From an uncultured Acidobacteriaceae bacterium (GTDB taxonomy: Bacteria > Acidobacteriota > Terriglobia > Terriglobales > Acidobacteriaceae): a stretch of DNA of 64,000 nucleotides. The stretch covers positions 1-64,000 of the forward strand of contig CAINJJ010000056.1 of the NCBI GenBank assembly GCA_903849645.1, read 5' to 3'. This document shows positions 7,533 through 16,820 of the stretch, in pieces. The notes under the pieces were generated by a model that worked only from the letters and a program-made list of their open reading frames with translations, did not search any database and had not been told where the DNA came from. Numbering within the stretch: position 1 is the stretch's first letter; each line of letters opens with the position of its first letter. A program made the position numbers and the translations under genes.

Positions 7533-7697
7533 TCAGAGGTCGCTTGAGGCTTCCTCCGGTTCAGCGCTCTCTTCGATCTCCATGTCGCGGAACTCCTCGG
7601 AGTCAAAGACTTCGCCACAGTCCACGCACTCGACAAATTCTGTGTCTTCGTGGCGGGAGACGATTCGGACCTTGGGATGTTTGCAGGCGGTGGCCAT
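7533..7697 (-). CDS. Small zinc-ribbon-like acidic protein (54 aa)
   Basis: A 54-residue protein read from the ATG at 7697 to TGA at 7533. It starts MATACKHPKVRIVSRHED and carries C5 and H7 plus a CxxC knuckle (C24, C27 in ECVDCGEVFD), followed by a very acidic tail (EEFRDMEIEESAEPEEAS). This looks like a mini zinc ribbon. AGGA precedes the start at a good distance. It lies convergent with the phosphatidyltransferase gene and divergent from iscR. Function unknown. Confidence 0.7.
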   Translation of the reverse strand: MATACKHPKVRIVSRHEDTEFVECVDCGEVFDSEEFRDMEIEESAEPEEASSDL

Positions 7698-7848
7698 CGT
7701 TCCTGGTGTTGGTTGGATAAAGTGCTCTTTCCGCCAGATTCTACCCGTAAATCGTCCAATTTGAAATCGATATTTGTTGAATCCTGGCGGGAATGCGTGG
7801 TTCTTCCCGGAATCCAGGACGGGTTCCGGGGGAAGCAGGTTGGGGCGC

Positions 7849-7878
7849 TTGTAATTCCGACAGAAACGGTCGTATACT
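7849..7878 (+). promoter_or_regulatory. Candidate promoter of the isc operon
   Basis: TTGTAA (7849-7854), 18-nt spacer, TATACT (7873-7878), 30 nt before the iscR ATG. Just downstream is a CCGA-N5-TCGG inverted repeat near 7890-7902, which could be an IscR or other Rrf2-type site controlling the operon. The promoter is seen as a motif match only. Confidence 0.5.
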
Positions 7879-7907
7879 GAATGCGGACCGAAGAAGTCGG
7901 ATATTCA

Positions 7908-8366
7908 ATGCTCAAGTTGACCAAAAAAGCGGATTACGGGTTGATGGCGCTCAAGTACCTGGCCGAGCACCCCGAGATGCCAGCGCTCAGCGCCAAGGAT
8001 GTTGCGGATGCGTATGGGATTCCGGCGCAACTGCTGGCCAAGATTCTGCAACAACTGACGAAATCGGGGCTGCTGCGCTCCCATGCGGGGATGAACGGCG
8101 GGTATGCGCTGGCCCGGGATGCGCGGGAGATTTCGGCGTTTGAGGTGATTCTCTCGATCGATGGGCCGTTTTTTATTACCTCGTGCACCAAGGGCAAAAC
8201 CGGCTGCGAATTGACGCCGAGCTGCACCATCAAGGAGCCGCTGGCCAGGGTGAATGAGACCATCGCCGGTGTGTTGAAGAGCATCAGCATTCAGGACCTG
8301 GCCGAGCACGAGTCGCCCGCGCCGCGCGCCAAAGAATCGCAACAACTGGTTTCACTCAACAGGTAG
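7908..8366 (+). CDS. iscR: Rrf2-family Fe-S cluster regulator IscR
   Basis: 152-aa winged-helix regulator that senses iron-sulfur supply and controls the isc operon. It begins [19 protein letters not shown], the typical Rrf2 N-terminus. The recognition helix region ([23 protein letters not shown]) is followed by GGYALAR. Three cysteines C93, C100 and C106 ([14 protein letters not shown]) are the expected [2Fe-2S] ligands. I start at 7908 rather than the upstream in-frame ATG at 7881, which would put extra residues before the conserved start. It is first in the isc gene set and probably autoregulated. Confidence 0.92.
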   Translation: MLKLTKKADYGLMALKYLAEHPEMPALSAKDVADAYGIPAQLLAKILQQLTKSGLLRSHAGMNGGYALARDAREISAFEVILSIDGPFFITSCTKGKTGCELTPSCTIKEPLARVNETIAGVLKSISIQDLAEHESPAPRAKESQQLVSLNR

Positions 8367-8418
8367 CGGAAGAATCAGGCCCGGCTTTGGATCGGGCTGT
8401 AAAGAGGATGGAGAACGC

Positions 8419-9672
8419 ATGAGCACAGTGACAAGCCACGTTGAAGTGCCGGCCGGGGTAAGCCTGCCGATCTATATGGATAACCACGCCACCAGCCCGC
8501 TGGACCCGCGGGTGCTGGAAGCGATGCTTCCCTACTTCACCAGCAAGTTTGGCAATGCGGCGAGCCGCAACCACTCGTTTGGGTGGGAGGCCGAGCAGGC
8601 CGTGGAGACGGCGCGTGAGCAGATTGCGCGGCTGATCGGGGCCTCCGCCAAGGAGATCATCTTCACCTCCGGCGCCACCGAGTCAAACAATCTGGCCATC
8701 AAGGGCATCGCGGAGATGTACCGCGAGCGCGGCAACCACATCATCACGCAGGTGACCGAGCACAAGGCCATTCTGGACACGTGCAAGCGGCTGGAGAAGC
8801 ATGGCTACCGGGTGACCTATCTGCCGGTGAAGGCCGATGGCCTCATCGACATGGACGACCTGAAGCGGGCAATGGACGAGAAGACCATCCTGGTTTCCAT
8901 CATGGCGGCCAACAACGAGACCGGCGTGCTGCAGCCAATTGCCGAGATCGGCAAGCTCTGCCACCAGAAGGGCGTGCTGTTCCACACAGATGCTGTGCAG
9001 GCCGTGGGCAAGGTGCCCATCAATGTGATCGCGGACAACATCGACGTGCTTTCGCTCTCCGGGCACAAGCTCTATGGCCCCAAGGGCGTGGGCGCTCTTT
9101 ATGTGCGGCGACGGAACCCAAGGGTGCAGATTGCGGCACAGATTGACGGCGGCGGCCATGAGCGGGGCATGCGGTCGGGCACGTTGAACGTGCCGGGCAT
9201 TGTGGGTCTGGGCAAGGCCTGCCAGATTGCCTTTGAAGAGATGGACTCCGAAGCGGCTTATCTGCGCGGCCTGCGCGACCGGCTGAGGAACAAGCTGGAG
9301 TCGGAACTGGATTATGTGCAGGTGAACGGCTCGTGGGAGCATCGGCTGCCGGGCAACCTCAACATGAGCTTTGTGTATGTGGAAGGCGAGTCGCTGCTGA
9401 TGGGCATCAACGATGTGGCCGTTTCCAGCGGCTCGGCCTGCACTTCGGCGACGCTGGAACCCTCGTATGTGCTGAAGGCGCTGGGCCTCGGCGACGATGT
9501 GGCGCACAGCAGCATCCGCTTTGGCCTCGGCCGATTCAACACCCAGGCCGAAGTGGACTACGTGGCGGCCAAGGTCATCGACATCGTCAAGCACCTGCGC
9601 GAACTTTCTCCCCTCTACGAGATGGTGAAAGAGGGCATCGACCTGACCAAGATTCAATGGGCGGCGCATTAG
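8419..9672 (+). CDS. iscS: Cysteine desulfurase IscS
   Basis: PLP enzyme that takes sulfur from L-cysteine and passes it as persulfide to IscU. It is 417 aa. PLP-binding lysine K217 lies in [10 protein letters not shown], the conserved TEHK histidine is at about 114, and the catalytic loop has C341 in SSGSACTSA. There is an N-terminal extension of about 16 residues compared with E. coli IscS, whose homology begins at [10 protein letters not shown]. Start ATG 8419 has GGAG upstream. It follows iscR by 52 nt and precedes iscU. Confidence 0.96.
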   Translation: MSTVTSHVEVPAGVSLPIYMDNHATSPLDPRVLEAMLPYFTSKFGNAASRNHSFGWEAEQAVETAREQIARLIGASAKEIIFTSGATESNNLAIKGIAEMYRERGNHIITQVTEHKAILDTCKRLEKHGYRVTYLPVKADGLIDMDDLKRAMDEKTILVSIMAANNETGVLQPIAEIGKLCHQKGVLFHTDAVQAVGKVPINVIADNIDVLSLSGHKLYGPKGVGALYVRRRNPRVQIAAQIDGGGHERGMRSGTLNVPGIVGLGKACQIAFEEMDSEAAYLRGLRDRLRNKLESELDYVQVNGSWEHRLPGNLNMSFVYVEGESLLMGINDVAVSSGSACTSATLEPSYVLKALGLGDDVAHSSIRFGLGRFNTQAEVDYVAAKVIDIVKHLRELSPLYEMVKEGIDLTKIQWAAH

Positions 9673-9720
9673 AAATAGGGATCAGGGGTCAGGGATCAAC
9701 AACTCTGTTCCCGCCATCCA

Positions 9721-9762
9721 CCACTGACCACTATCCACTGTCCACTGTCCACTGTCCACTGA
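9721..9762 (+). repeat. Heptanucleotide tandem repeat (CCACTGT)6
   Basis: Six consecutive 7-nt units: CCACTGA, CCACTAT, CCACTGT x3, CCACTGA. The array lies in the iscS-iscU gap, 37 nt before the iscU start, and is preceded by a GATCAGGGGTCAGGGATC stretch. Copy number may vary by slippage. Confidence 0.85.
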
Positions 9763-9798
9763 TTTTCAAGCGGCTTCCCCGCAAAAAAGGAGCAACAC

Positions 9799-10224
9799 AT
9801 GGCATACAGCGACAAGGTAATTGATCACTACAACAACCCGCGCAACGTGGGCCAGTTGGACAAGAGCTCGACGGAAGTGGGCACGGGTCTGGTGGGCGCG
9901 CCGGAGTGCGGCGACGTGATGCGCTTGCAGATTCGCGTCAACCCCGAGACGCAGGTGATTGAAGAAGCCAAGTTCAAGACCTTTGGCTGCGGCTCGGCGA
10001 TTGCGAGTTCTTCCCTGGCGACCGAATGGATCAAGGGCCGCACGGTGGACGACGCGCTGGCCATCAAGAACACGGACATTGTGAAGGAACTCTCGCTGCC
10101 GCCGGTCAAGATTCACTGCTCGGTGCTGGCCGAAGATGCGATTCGCGCGGCCATTGGCGACTGGAAGAAGAAGAACAGCGTGGCAGAGGCGGCGGAGGTT
10201 ACGGCCGCAACCGCAGCGCACTAA
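9799..10224 (+). CDS. iscU: Iron-sulfur cluster scaffold IscU
   Basis: Scaffold on which [2Fe-2S] clusters are built from IscS sulfur, later released by HscA/HscB. It is 141 aa. The three ligand cysteines are C37 (PECGDV), C64 (FGCGSA) and C107 (KIHCSVL), and the HscA-binding LPPVK motif is exact at about residues 100-104. It starts AYSDKVIDHYNNPRNVG, the canonical N-terminus. AAGGAG precedes the ATG at 9799. The C-terminal tail is Ala/Glu-rich. Confidence 0.97.
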   Translation: MAYSDKVIDHYNNPRNVGQLDKSSTEVGTGLVGAPECGDVMRLQIRVNPETQVIEEAKFKTFGCGSAIASSSLATEWIKGRTVDDALAIKNTDIVKELSLPPVKIHCSVLAEDAIRAAIGDWKKKNSVAEAAEVTAATAAH

Positions 10225-10299
10225 GGATCTGCTTCTTGACTATGCGCGTCCACAGCCGGGCGCGTTGGAGGCAGGGGCCATGCCAATGAAAAGGGAAAT

Positions 10300-10713
10300 A
10301 TGTCGAACATCGTAACGATTGGATCACAGCCCGCGGCGGGGACGGCCGTCATGCCGCCCAAGCCGGAGTCTGTCGCGGCGCAGGGCCTGCAGGTGACGGA
10401 GAAGGCCATCAAGCGCATTCGCGTGGCCATGGCCAAGGAAGGCATTGCGCCCGAGGAAGGCGGCCTGCGCCTCGGTGTGATGGGCGGCGGCTGCTCTGGG
10501 CTCTCCTACTCCATCAAGTTTGATACGCAGCCGCGAGAGCGCGACCGCGTTTACGACTTCGACGGAGTGCGCGTCTTTGTCGATCCGAAATCGTTTCTCT
10601 ATCTCCACGGCATGACGCTCGACTACGAAGAGACACTCATGCGGCAGGGATTCAACTTCATCAATCCGAACTCCTCGCGCTCCTGCGGCTGCGGTTCGTC
10701 CTTCTCGTCCTAG
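10300..10713 (+). CDS. iscA: A-type Fe-S carrier IscA
   Basis: 137-aa HesB/IscA-type carrier protein. The three conserved cysteines are C65 (GGGCSGLSY), C129 and C131 (SRSCGCGSSF). An N-terminal extension of about 30 residues (Ala/Pro-rich) precedes the core that begins at LQVTEKAIKRI. It lies in the isc gene set, 75 nt after iscU, and likely delivers clusters to apo-proteins. It could equally be called ErpA-like; context favours IscA. Confidence 0.93.
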   Translation: MSNIVTIGSQPAAGTAVMPPKPESVAAQGLQVTEKAIKRIRVAMAKEGIAPEEGGLRLGVMGGGCSGLSYSIKFDTQPRERDRVYDFDGVRVFVDPKSFLYLHGMTLDYEETLMRQGFNFINPNSSRSCGCGSSFSS

Positions 10714-10821
10714 ATCTTCCGGGATCCGAGTCTCCGGGCCTTTGCAGGCCGAAGCAATTAAGATGGATAACGTTTGCATTGCCGGAAGGTATTCAAGGAT
10801 GATGCGGCGATGGGTGGAAAG

Positions 10822-12213
10822 ATGAACAAGTCGGTTGGTAAAGCGAGGTTCGTTTGTCTCTTTCTGGCCATTCTATTTCTTTCATCCTGTGCGCGGGCGC
10901 AATGGGCGGAGTTGGTCTCTGACAAGGACGCGGCGGCGCGAATTCAGTGGTGGCGTGAGGCCAAATTTGGCCTCTTCATGCACTGGGGCGTCTACTCCAT
11001 ACCCGCACGCGGCGAGTGGGTTCAATGGCAGGAGCAGATTCCTGTAGACGATTATGCCAAGCTGGCGGACCAGTTTCATCCCGACAAGTTTGATCCTGAT
11101 GCGTGGGCCGCTCTGGCCAAAGCCGCGGGCATGAAGTACACCGTTCTGACCGCGCGCCACCATGATGGATTTGCTCTGTTTGACGATCCAGGCAGCGGCT
11201 TTACTGCAATGAAGTCCGCTGCTCATCGCGACTTTGTCGCCGACTATGTGACGGCTGTGCGCAAGGCCGGGCTTCATGTTGGGCTGTATTACTCTCCGCT
11301 TGATTGGCGATTTCCCGGCTTTTTCTTTCCCGGCATCTACAAGGCGAACGCCGAGGAGCTGCGGACCCAGTACCATCGCCAACTGAACGAACTGGCCTCC
11401 CATTACGGCAAGCTCGATGTCCTCTGGTTTGACGGCGGAGGCGGCGATTGGCTTGGCTTCGGCGGAGCCCACTTCACCGGCAGCGGATGGGCCGCGCGCC
11501 CCAAGAATCAACGCTATACCGGCGCCTTCAGTTGGCGGGATGATGAAGCAGTCAACAATCTGAGAAAGTTGCAGCCTTCGATCATCGTGAACGACCGCAC
11601 AGATGCCGCGGCCGATTACCGTTCCAGGGAAGGCGACGGCGCGCTCGGCGATTTTGAAAACCGCTACCCATGGGAGCTTTGCACCACCATTACCGATGGG
11701 GCGTGGGGATACCAGCCCGACGCGAAGGTCAAGCCTCTGGACTATCTGATTCGCCTGCTGGTCTCAGCCGTGGGGCGCGATGGAAATTTCATCCTCAACG
11801 TCGGCCCCCGGCCAGACGGGCAGATTGATCCTGCGCAGGCGACCCGGCTGATCGAGATCGGCGCATGGCTTCATCAGAATGGTTCGAGTATCTACGCCAC
11901 GCGCGGCGGACCATATCTGCCCGGCGATTTCGGGGTTTCAACCTATCGCGGCAACAAGATCTTTTTGCATGTCCTCAACCCCTCTGGCGCAGCGCTTACC
12001 CTGCCTGCCCTGCCAGCCAGGATCACCGGTTGCTCCAATCTGGGCGGCGGAGATGTCCCATGCAAGCAACGCGAAGACGGCGTGGAAGTTGCTCTTGGAA
12101 TATCTCCGGATGCCGTTGACACCATCATAGAAATCACGCTCGAATCGCCGGCGGCGGAGATCAAGCCGATTCCTACTCCGCTCACGCCGAAGGCGGCAGC
12201 CGGACAGCCGTAG
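10822..12213 (+). CDS. GH29 alpha-L-fucosidase, probable lipoprotein
   Basis: Glycoside hydrolase of family 29, releasing terminal alpha-L-fucose. About 463 aa. The N-terminus has a signal with a lipobox-like LSSC (C23), suggesting an outer-face or periplasmic lipoprotein. The family core is clear: KFGLFMHWGVYSIPARGEW, TARHHDGFALF, and LDVLWFDGGG with D204 as probable nucleophile. A beta-sandwich C-terminal part follows. I chose ATG 10822 (GGAAAG upstream, signal peptide directly after); 10774 and 10810 are in frame. It sits between iscA and hscB on the same strand, breaking the usual Fe-S gene set. Confidence 0.92.
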   Translation: MNKSVGKARFVCLFLAILFLSSCARAQWAELVSDKDAAARIQWWREAKFGLFMHWGVYSIPARGEWVQWQEQIPVDDYAKLADQFHPDKFDPDAWAALAKAAGMKYTVLTARHHDGFALFDDPGSGFTAMKSAAHRDFVADYVTAVRKAGLHVGLYYSPLDWRFPGFFFPGIYKANAEELRTQYHRQLNELASHYGKLDVLWFDGGGGDWLGFGGAHFTGSGWAARPKNQRYTGAFSWRDDEAVNNLRKLQPSIIVNDRTDAAADYRSREGDGALGDFENRYPWELCTTITDGAWGYQPDAKVKPLDYLIRLLVSAVGRDGNFILNVGPRPDGQIDPAQATRLIEIGAWLHQNGSSIYATRGGPYLPGDFGVSTYRGNKIFLHVLNPSGAALTLPALPARITGCSNLGGGDVPCKQREDGVEVALGISPDAVDTIIEITLESPAAEIKPIPTPLTPKAAAGQP

Positions 12214-12306
12214 GGTTTCCGGGAGTCTGTCAAAGTTCATTTTCTCAAGTGAATGCTCACGTCACTTCTCGAAGCTGTTTCTTGGAAATGTTATGCGAGT
12301 TAAACC

Positions 12307-12999
12307 ATGCTGAAAGTCCTCGACTCCGCCGTACCCGTTGCCTGTTGGTCGTGTTCCATTGGACACAACGATTTCACGCTCTTCTGCCCTCACTGCAGCA
12401 AGATTCAGCCGCCTCCGGGCGGCGATTATTTTTCAGTCTTCAGCCTTGCGCCGAAGCTGAACCTGGATCTAGCCGCGCTGGAGCACGAGTTTCACCGCTT
12501 GAGCCGCAAGCTGCACCCCGACCGCTTTGCCCGTTCACAGGACAACGAGAAGCAGTGGAGCCTGGCGGATACGGCGCTGCTCAACGATGCCTATCGCACC
12601 CTCAAGGATCCGCTGCGGCGCACCGAGTATCTGCTCAAGCTTGAAGGCGCGGAGATTGGCGAAGAACACAGCGGCAAGGATCGTGTTGACCCGTCGCGGG
12701 TTCCCGCGGACCTGCTGGAAGAGGTCTTTGAGCTGAACATGCAACTGGAAGAGATGCGCGCAGCTCACACGTCGGGCGAGAAAGACGCCGCTCTCGAAGC
12801 CAGCCTGCTTGATGCAAAGGAAAAGTTTGAAGCCCTTTTGCAGGCAGTGGACAGCGACCTGCGCGCGGAGTGGCTGGTGTGGGATGCGGGCGACGGCACA
12901 GTGCGCCAGCCCTCGCAAAAAAGAATGGTGGCCCTGCTCAACCGGCGGCGCTACCTGAGTAATCTGGTTCGCGACGTAACCGAGACCCTGGGAGCTTGA
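12307..12999 (+). CDS. hscB: Fe-S co-chaperone HscB with N-terminal zinc ribbon
   Basis: J-domain co-chaperone that brings IscU to HscA. It is 230 aa, longer than the 171 aa of E. coli HscB because of an N-terminal zinc ribbon (C13, C16, C27, C30: CWSC...CPHC), as known from mitochondrial HSC20. The J-domain has HPD at 70-72 (RKLHPDRFA); the C-terminal three-helix bundle binds IscU. It is followed 9 nt later by hscA. ATG 12307 is the only start that keeps the ribbon whole. Confidence 0.93.
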   Translation: MLKVLDSAVPVACWSCSIGHNDFTLFCPHCSKIQPPPGGDYFSVFSLAPKLNLDLAALEHEFHRLSRKLHPDRFARSQDNEKQWSLADTALLNDAYRTLKDPLRRTEYLLKLEGAEIGEEHSGKDRVDPSRVPADLLEEVFELNMQLEEMRAAHTSGEKDAALEASLLDAKEKFEALLQAVDSDLRAEWLVWDAGDGTVRQPSQKRMVALLNRRRYLSNLVRDVTETLGA

Positions 13000-13008
13000 A
13001 GACATAAC

Positions 13009-14949
13009 ATGGCGGAAGGACGCGTAGTTGGCATTGACCTGGGAACCACAAACTCCCTGGTCGCATATATGGAGGGCGACAGGCCGGTGGTCATTCCCGG
13101 CGTCGACGGATCGAACCTGGTGCCGTCCGTGGTGGCCCTTGACCCTGTTCCGCCCGAGGGCGGCAGGCCCACCGTCACCGTGGGCAACAGCGCGCGCAAG
13201 GCGCTTATCCAAACCCCCGAGCGGGTCATCTATTCAGTGAAGCGGCTCATGGGCCGCGGCGTGGATGAGATCCAGGCGGAGCTGAAGCTCTTCCCTTTCC
13301 GACTGGCGGATGATGTGGAAGCCGGCGAGGTGCCGCGGATTCAACTGGGCGAGCTGCGGTTTACGCCGCCGGAGATCTCGGCCTATGTGCTGCGCCAGCT
13401 CAAGAGGAACGCCGAGCGGTTTTTTGGCGCGCCGGTGACGCAGGCGGTCATTACCGTGCCCGCCTACTTCAATGACGCGCAGCGGCAGGCCACCAAGGAC
13501 GCGGGGCGCATGGCGGGCCTTGAGGTGTTGCGGCTGGTCAACGAGCCCACAGCAGCGGCGCTGGCCTATGGCCTGGACCGCGCAAAAGAGGGCACGATCG
13601 CCGTCTATGACCTGGGCGGCGGCACATTTGACATCTCGATTCTCAAGCTGCGCGACGGCATCTTCGAGGTGCAGTCCACCAATGGCGACACGCACCTGGG
13701 CGGCGACGACATCGACAACCTGCTGCTCACGATTGCACTCGATGAGATCCATGCCGAGCACGGGGTTGACCTGCGCCGGCATCCGGGCGCTGTGCAGGCC
13801 CTGCGCAAGGCGGCCATCGAGGCCAAGATTGCACTCTCCAGCGAAGAGATCGCTCACTTCGACATTGAGCTGCCGAATGGCGACCGCTATCAGCGCGAGA
13901 TTCCCCGCGAGGTCTTTGAACAGTTGATTGAGCCGGTGCTGGAACGCACCGCCGGCCCTTGCAAGCAGGCGCTCGCCGACGCCGGCATCACTGCGGACCA
14001 GATCGACGAAGTGGTGATGGTGGGCGGTTCTACGCGCATTCCCGCCGTGCGCCAGCTTGTGGATGATCTCTTCCGGCTCAAGGCGCGCGGCAAGCGGCCT
14101 CAGATCGAATTGAATCCCGATGAGGTGGTGGCCCTTGGCGCGGCGGTGCAGGCGGGCATCCTGGCTGGCGCTTCAAAAACTACGGAAGAGATGCTGCTGC
14201 TGGACGTGACGCCTCTTTCGCTGGGCATCGAGGCTCTGGGCGGAACGGTGGCGCGCATCATCCAGCGCAACTCGACGATTCCGGCATCGGCCACCGAGCA
14301 CTTTACCACGGGTGTGGACGGACAGACCAACGTGGCCATTCACGTGGTGCAGGGCGAGCGTGAACTGGCTGCCGACTGCCGGTCGCTGGCCCGGTTTGAC
14401 CTGCGCGGCATTCCCCCCATGAGCGCCGGACTGCCGCGCATTGAAGTGCGCTTTCTGATCGACGCGGATGGCATCCTGCAGGTGACGGCGCGGGAGCAGC
14501 GCAGCGGCCTGGCCGCACAGATTGAGGTCAAGCCAACCTACGGGCTGACCGACGAGCAGGTGGAGGGCATGATTCTCGACTCCTTTGACCACGCCGAGGA
14601 GGACTTTGCCAAGCGCTTGCTGATTGAGGCCCGCAATGAAGCGGAGACGATCTTGACAGCGGTGGAACGTGCCCCCGGCAGCGCGGCGTGGCAGCAGCTA
14701 TCGAGTGCCGAGACAGCAGCCATTGAAGCGGCGCGCGACCACCTGAATCTGGTAAAGCTGGGCGAAGACTCCGCGATGATTCGTGCGGCCACGCTGGCGC
14801 TGGACCAGGCGACGCGGCGGTTTGCCGAACTGATGATGGAGTCCGCGGTGTCAACCGCCCTGCGCGGCAAGACGATGGACACGGCAGATGACGACCTGGG
14901 CGAGGCGGTAACCGCTCCGCATCCCATGGCTGCCGCCGAGTTCAAGTAG
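13009..14949 (+). CDS. hscA: Hsp70-type Fe-S chaperone HscA
   Basis: Specialised DnaK-family ATPase that promotes cluster transfer from IscU. It is 646 aa. Nucleotide-binding signatures: GIDLGTTNS (8-16), [13 protein letters not shown], and [14 protein letters not shown] substrate-binding domain and helical lid follow. The C-terminus is not the EEVD-like DnaK tail, and the place directly after hscB and before fdx identifies it as HscA rather than the general DnaK. Confidence 0.94.
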   Translation: MAEGRVVGIDLGTTNSLVAYMEGDRPVVIPGVDGSNLVPSVVALDPVPPEGGRPTVTVGNSARKALIQTPERVIYSVKRLMGRGVDEIQAELKLFPFRLADDVEAGEVPRIQLGELRFTPPEISAYVLRQLKRNAERFFGAPVTQAVITVPAYFNDAQRQATKDAGRMAGLEVLRLVNEPTAAALAYGLDRAKEGTIAVYDLGGGTFDISILKLRDGIFEVQSTNGDTHLGGDDIDNLLLTIALDEIHAEHGVDLRRHPGAVQALRKAAIEAKIALSSEEIAHFDIELPNGDRYQREIPREVFEQLIEPVLERTAGPCKQALADAGITADQIDEVVMVGGSTRIPAVRQLVDDLFRLKARGKRPQIELNPDEVVALGAAVQAGILAGASKTTEEMLLLDVTPLSLGIEALGGTVARIIQRNSTIPASATEHFTTGVDGQTNVAIHVVQGERELAADCRSLARFDLRGIPPMSAGLPRIEVRFLIDADGILQVTAREQRSGLAAQIEVKPTYGLTDEQVEGMILDSFDHAEEDFAKRLLIEARNEAETILTAVERAPGSAAWQQLSSAETAAIEAARDHLNLVKLGEDSAMIRAATLALDQATRRFAELMMESAVSTALRGKTMDTADDDLGEAVTAPHPMAAAEFK

Positions 14950-14977
14950 AGCGGCGAGCGAAGAAAGGAAGAGTCTC

Positions 14978-15391
14978 ATGAGTGAAGGAACCGAAAAGAT
15001 CATTCCGCCGGAGAAGCTGGTGCGCGTTACTTTTCAGCCCGAGGGCCGGACGGTGGAGTTCGAGTTTGGCACGCTGCCCTATGATCACCACGGCAGGCCG
15101 ATGTCGTTTCTTGACGTCGCGGAGAACTTCAACGTTTTTCTTGACCATGCCTGCGGCGGCGTCTGCGCCTGCACCACATGCCACCTGTGGATCAAGGACC
15201 AGGAAGGCATCAGCGAGGCCGACGACGACGAGTTGGACCGCATGGACATGGCCGCCGACCAGCAGTTGACCTCGCGCCTCGGCTGTCAGGCGGTCATTAC
15301 CCGCCCCGGCGACTATGTGGTGGAGATTCCCAGCTGGAACCGCAACTATGTCTCCGAAGGCAAGCCGCTCACCCTGGCCGAACCCAAGTAA
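14978..15391 (+). CDS. fdx: ISC-type [2Fe-2S] ferredoxin
   Basis: Electron donor for cluster assembly. It is 137 aa. Ligand cysteines follow the C-x5-C-x2-C ... C spacing: C59, C65, C68 (HACGGVCACTTCHLW) and C103 (RLGCQAV). C63 is an additional, non-conserved cysteine. The N-terminus carries about 14 extra residues. It lies between hscA and iscX, as in the proteobacterial isc operon. Confidence 0.95.
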   Translation: MSEGTEKIIPPEKLVRVTFQPEGRTVEFEFGTLPYDHHGRPMSFLDVAENFNVFLDHACGGVCACTTCHLWIKDQEGISEADDDELDRMDMAADQQLTSRLGCQAVITRPGDYVVEIPSWNRNYVSEGKPLTLAEPK

Positions 15392-15402
15392 GGAGCCCTC
15401 CC

Positions 15403-15621
15403 ATGCCGCGCGAGATTCTCTGGACCGACGCCGAAGAGATCGGCATTCAATTGCAGGAAAAGTTTCCCGACCTTGACCCGCTGACGGTGCGGTTCACTGA
15501 CCTGCACAGCTATGTGACCGGCCTGGAAGGCTTCGCCGACGACCCGCTCAAATCGAACGAGCCGCGGCTGGAGGCGATCCAGATGGCGTGGCATGAAGAG
15601 TACAAGGACGCACAGGGTTAG
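15403..15621 (+). CDS. iscX: Fe-S assembly protein IscX
   Basis: 72-aa acidic protein of the IscX (YfhJ) family, an iron-binding modulator of IscS. Family features are visible: ILWTDAEEIGIQLQEKFPDLDPLTVRFTDLH and a C-terminal EAIQMAWHEEY. Start ATG 15403 with AAGGAG at 15390-15395, 11 nt after fdx. It is the last gene of the isc set. Confidence 0.94.
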   Translation: MPREILWTDAEEIGIQLQEKFPDLDPLTVRFTDLHSYVTGLEGFADDPLKSNEPRLEAIQMAWHEEYKDAQG

Positions 15622-15696
15622 CGGCTGACGGCGTCACGGCAGGCTGGGCTCGATAGAGTTCTGCGCCCTCGATGGGTTGGTCTGTCCGCATTCAGG

Positions 15697-16527
15697 TCAA
15701 GCGCGTTCGACGGCCTCGATCTTCCTGGTCAAATCAAGAGTCAGGGCTTCAGCAGTCGCGTGGAAGCGTCCCCGTTCGCGCGCCGGAAGCTCATCGAGCA
15801 GATCCTGATACGGCGTGTCTGTGCAGTTTTTGAACGCGCGGAATCCCGCCGCGTCGGCCATCCTGCAGCTCACGCTGATGAGCTCGGGGAGGCTCCAGGC
15901 GCCGTCTTTCTTCATAGGCGCGTGATGCTTCGAGACAATCGCTTCAAACTCCTGTGGCATCTTCCAGTCGGAGATCAGTTGCCGTCCCGCTTCGCAGTGG
16001 TTGCAGCCAAACATCTGCGACTCCGCCTCCAGAATGCTCGCCGGAGCCCCCGTGTGGTTCTCCAGCAGCAGCCCATATTCTTTGGGCCGTATCACCGCCA
16101 GCGCCAGCCGGCCAACGTCGTGGATGACGCCCGCGGTATATGCGGTGTCCTTATCCAGGAATCCGGCGGAGGCCAGTTGCGCCCCAATGAGCGCGGAGGC
16201 CAGATTGTGGCGCCAGACCAGCCGCATGGAAGGCTGATTGAACGCTTTTCCCAGATAAGCTCGCGTGCCGACAGTCAGGCAGATGCCCTGGAGGTTGTTG
16301 GCCCCGAGCACGGCAATGGACTGAAGAATGCTTTTGGTAGGGAAGCGCGGCGCATAGAGGGCTGAGTTGGCAATGGTGAGTATCTCGCCGGCAAAGGCCG
16401 GGTCCGAAGCGATCAGTTCGCTCAACTGGTGGAGTTGAATGGTTTCGCGATTGACCAGTTGCAGGACGCGAATGGCAACCTGCGGGAAGGGAGGCAGCCG
16501 GAGATGCGCCCAGGGAACATTCGACAT
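15697..16527 (-). CDS. HDOD domain signalling protein
   Basis: 276-aa protein with an HDOD domain filling most of its length (LPPFPQVAIRVLQLVNRE, ASDPAFAGEILTIANSALY, then AGVIHDVGRLAL). HDOD proteins are non-catalytic relatives of HD phosphohydrolases used in bacterial signalling; the HD pair is partly kept here as HDVGR. I start at ATG 16527 (AGGGCAGGCG upstream); an in-frame start at 16587 would add 20 residues of weak quality. It stands alone, convergent with the isc genes. No effector domain is attached. Confidence 0.85.
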   Translation of the reverse strand: MSNVPWAHLRLPPFPQVAIRVLQLVNRETIQLHQLSELIASDPAFAGEILTIANSALYAPRFPTKSILQSIAVLGANNLQGICLTVGTRAYLGKAFNQPSMRLVWRHNLASALIGAQLASAGFLDKDTAYTAGVIHDVGRLALAVIRPKEYGLLLENHTGAPASILEAESQMFGCNHCEAGRQLISDWKMPQEFEAIVSKHHAPMKKDGAWSLPELISVSCRMADAAGFRAFKNCTDTPYQDLLDELPARERGRFHATAEALTLDLTRKIEAVERA

Positions 16528-16651
16528 CGCCTGCCCTGCCTTTCTCAATGGAACATTGGTCAGCTCGTGCCGCCGGTGTGAGAACACGAATGGCCGCGCG
16601 AACTTGGGTCAGGGCTGATGCCCTGGTGCTCTGTGGCGCGCCGCGGACTTT

Positions 16652-16666
16652 GATAGTTCTACTATC
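16652..16666. promoter_or_regulatory. Short perfect palindrome, possible operator
   Basis: GATAGT-TCT-ACTATC in the 290-nt gap upstream of the HDOD gene. Perfect 6-bp arms. The rest of 16528-16820 shows no gene. The regulatory role is a guess. Confidence 0.3.
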
Positions 16667-16820
16667 GGCATCCACTCGAAGTTGTTTGAGGGGGCGCAGC
16701 GCGCGAGGGGAAGCTGATGTGCCGGACAGGGACAGAAGCTGCGATGCATTTTCAAAACGGGCGCAAGAGCAGACCGCGACGGGAAGGCCGTGCGCGGAAT
16801 TGGCCGCGGAGGAGAAAGCG

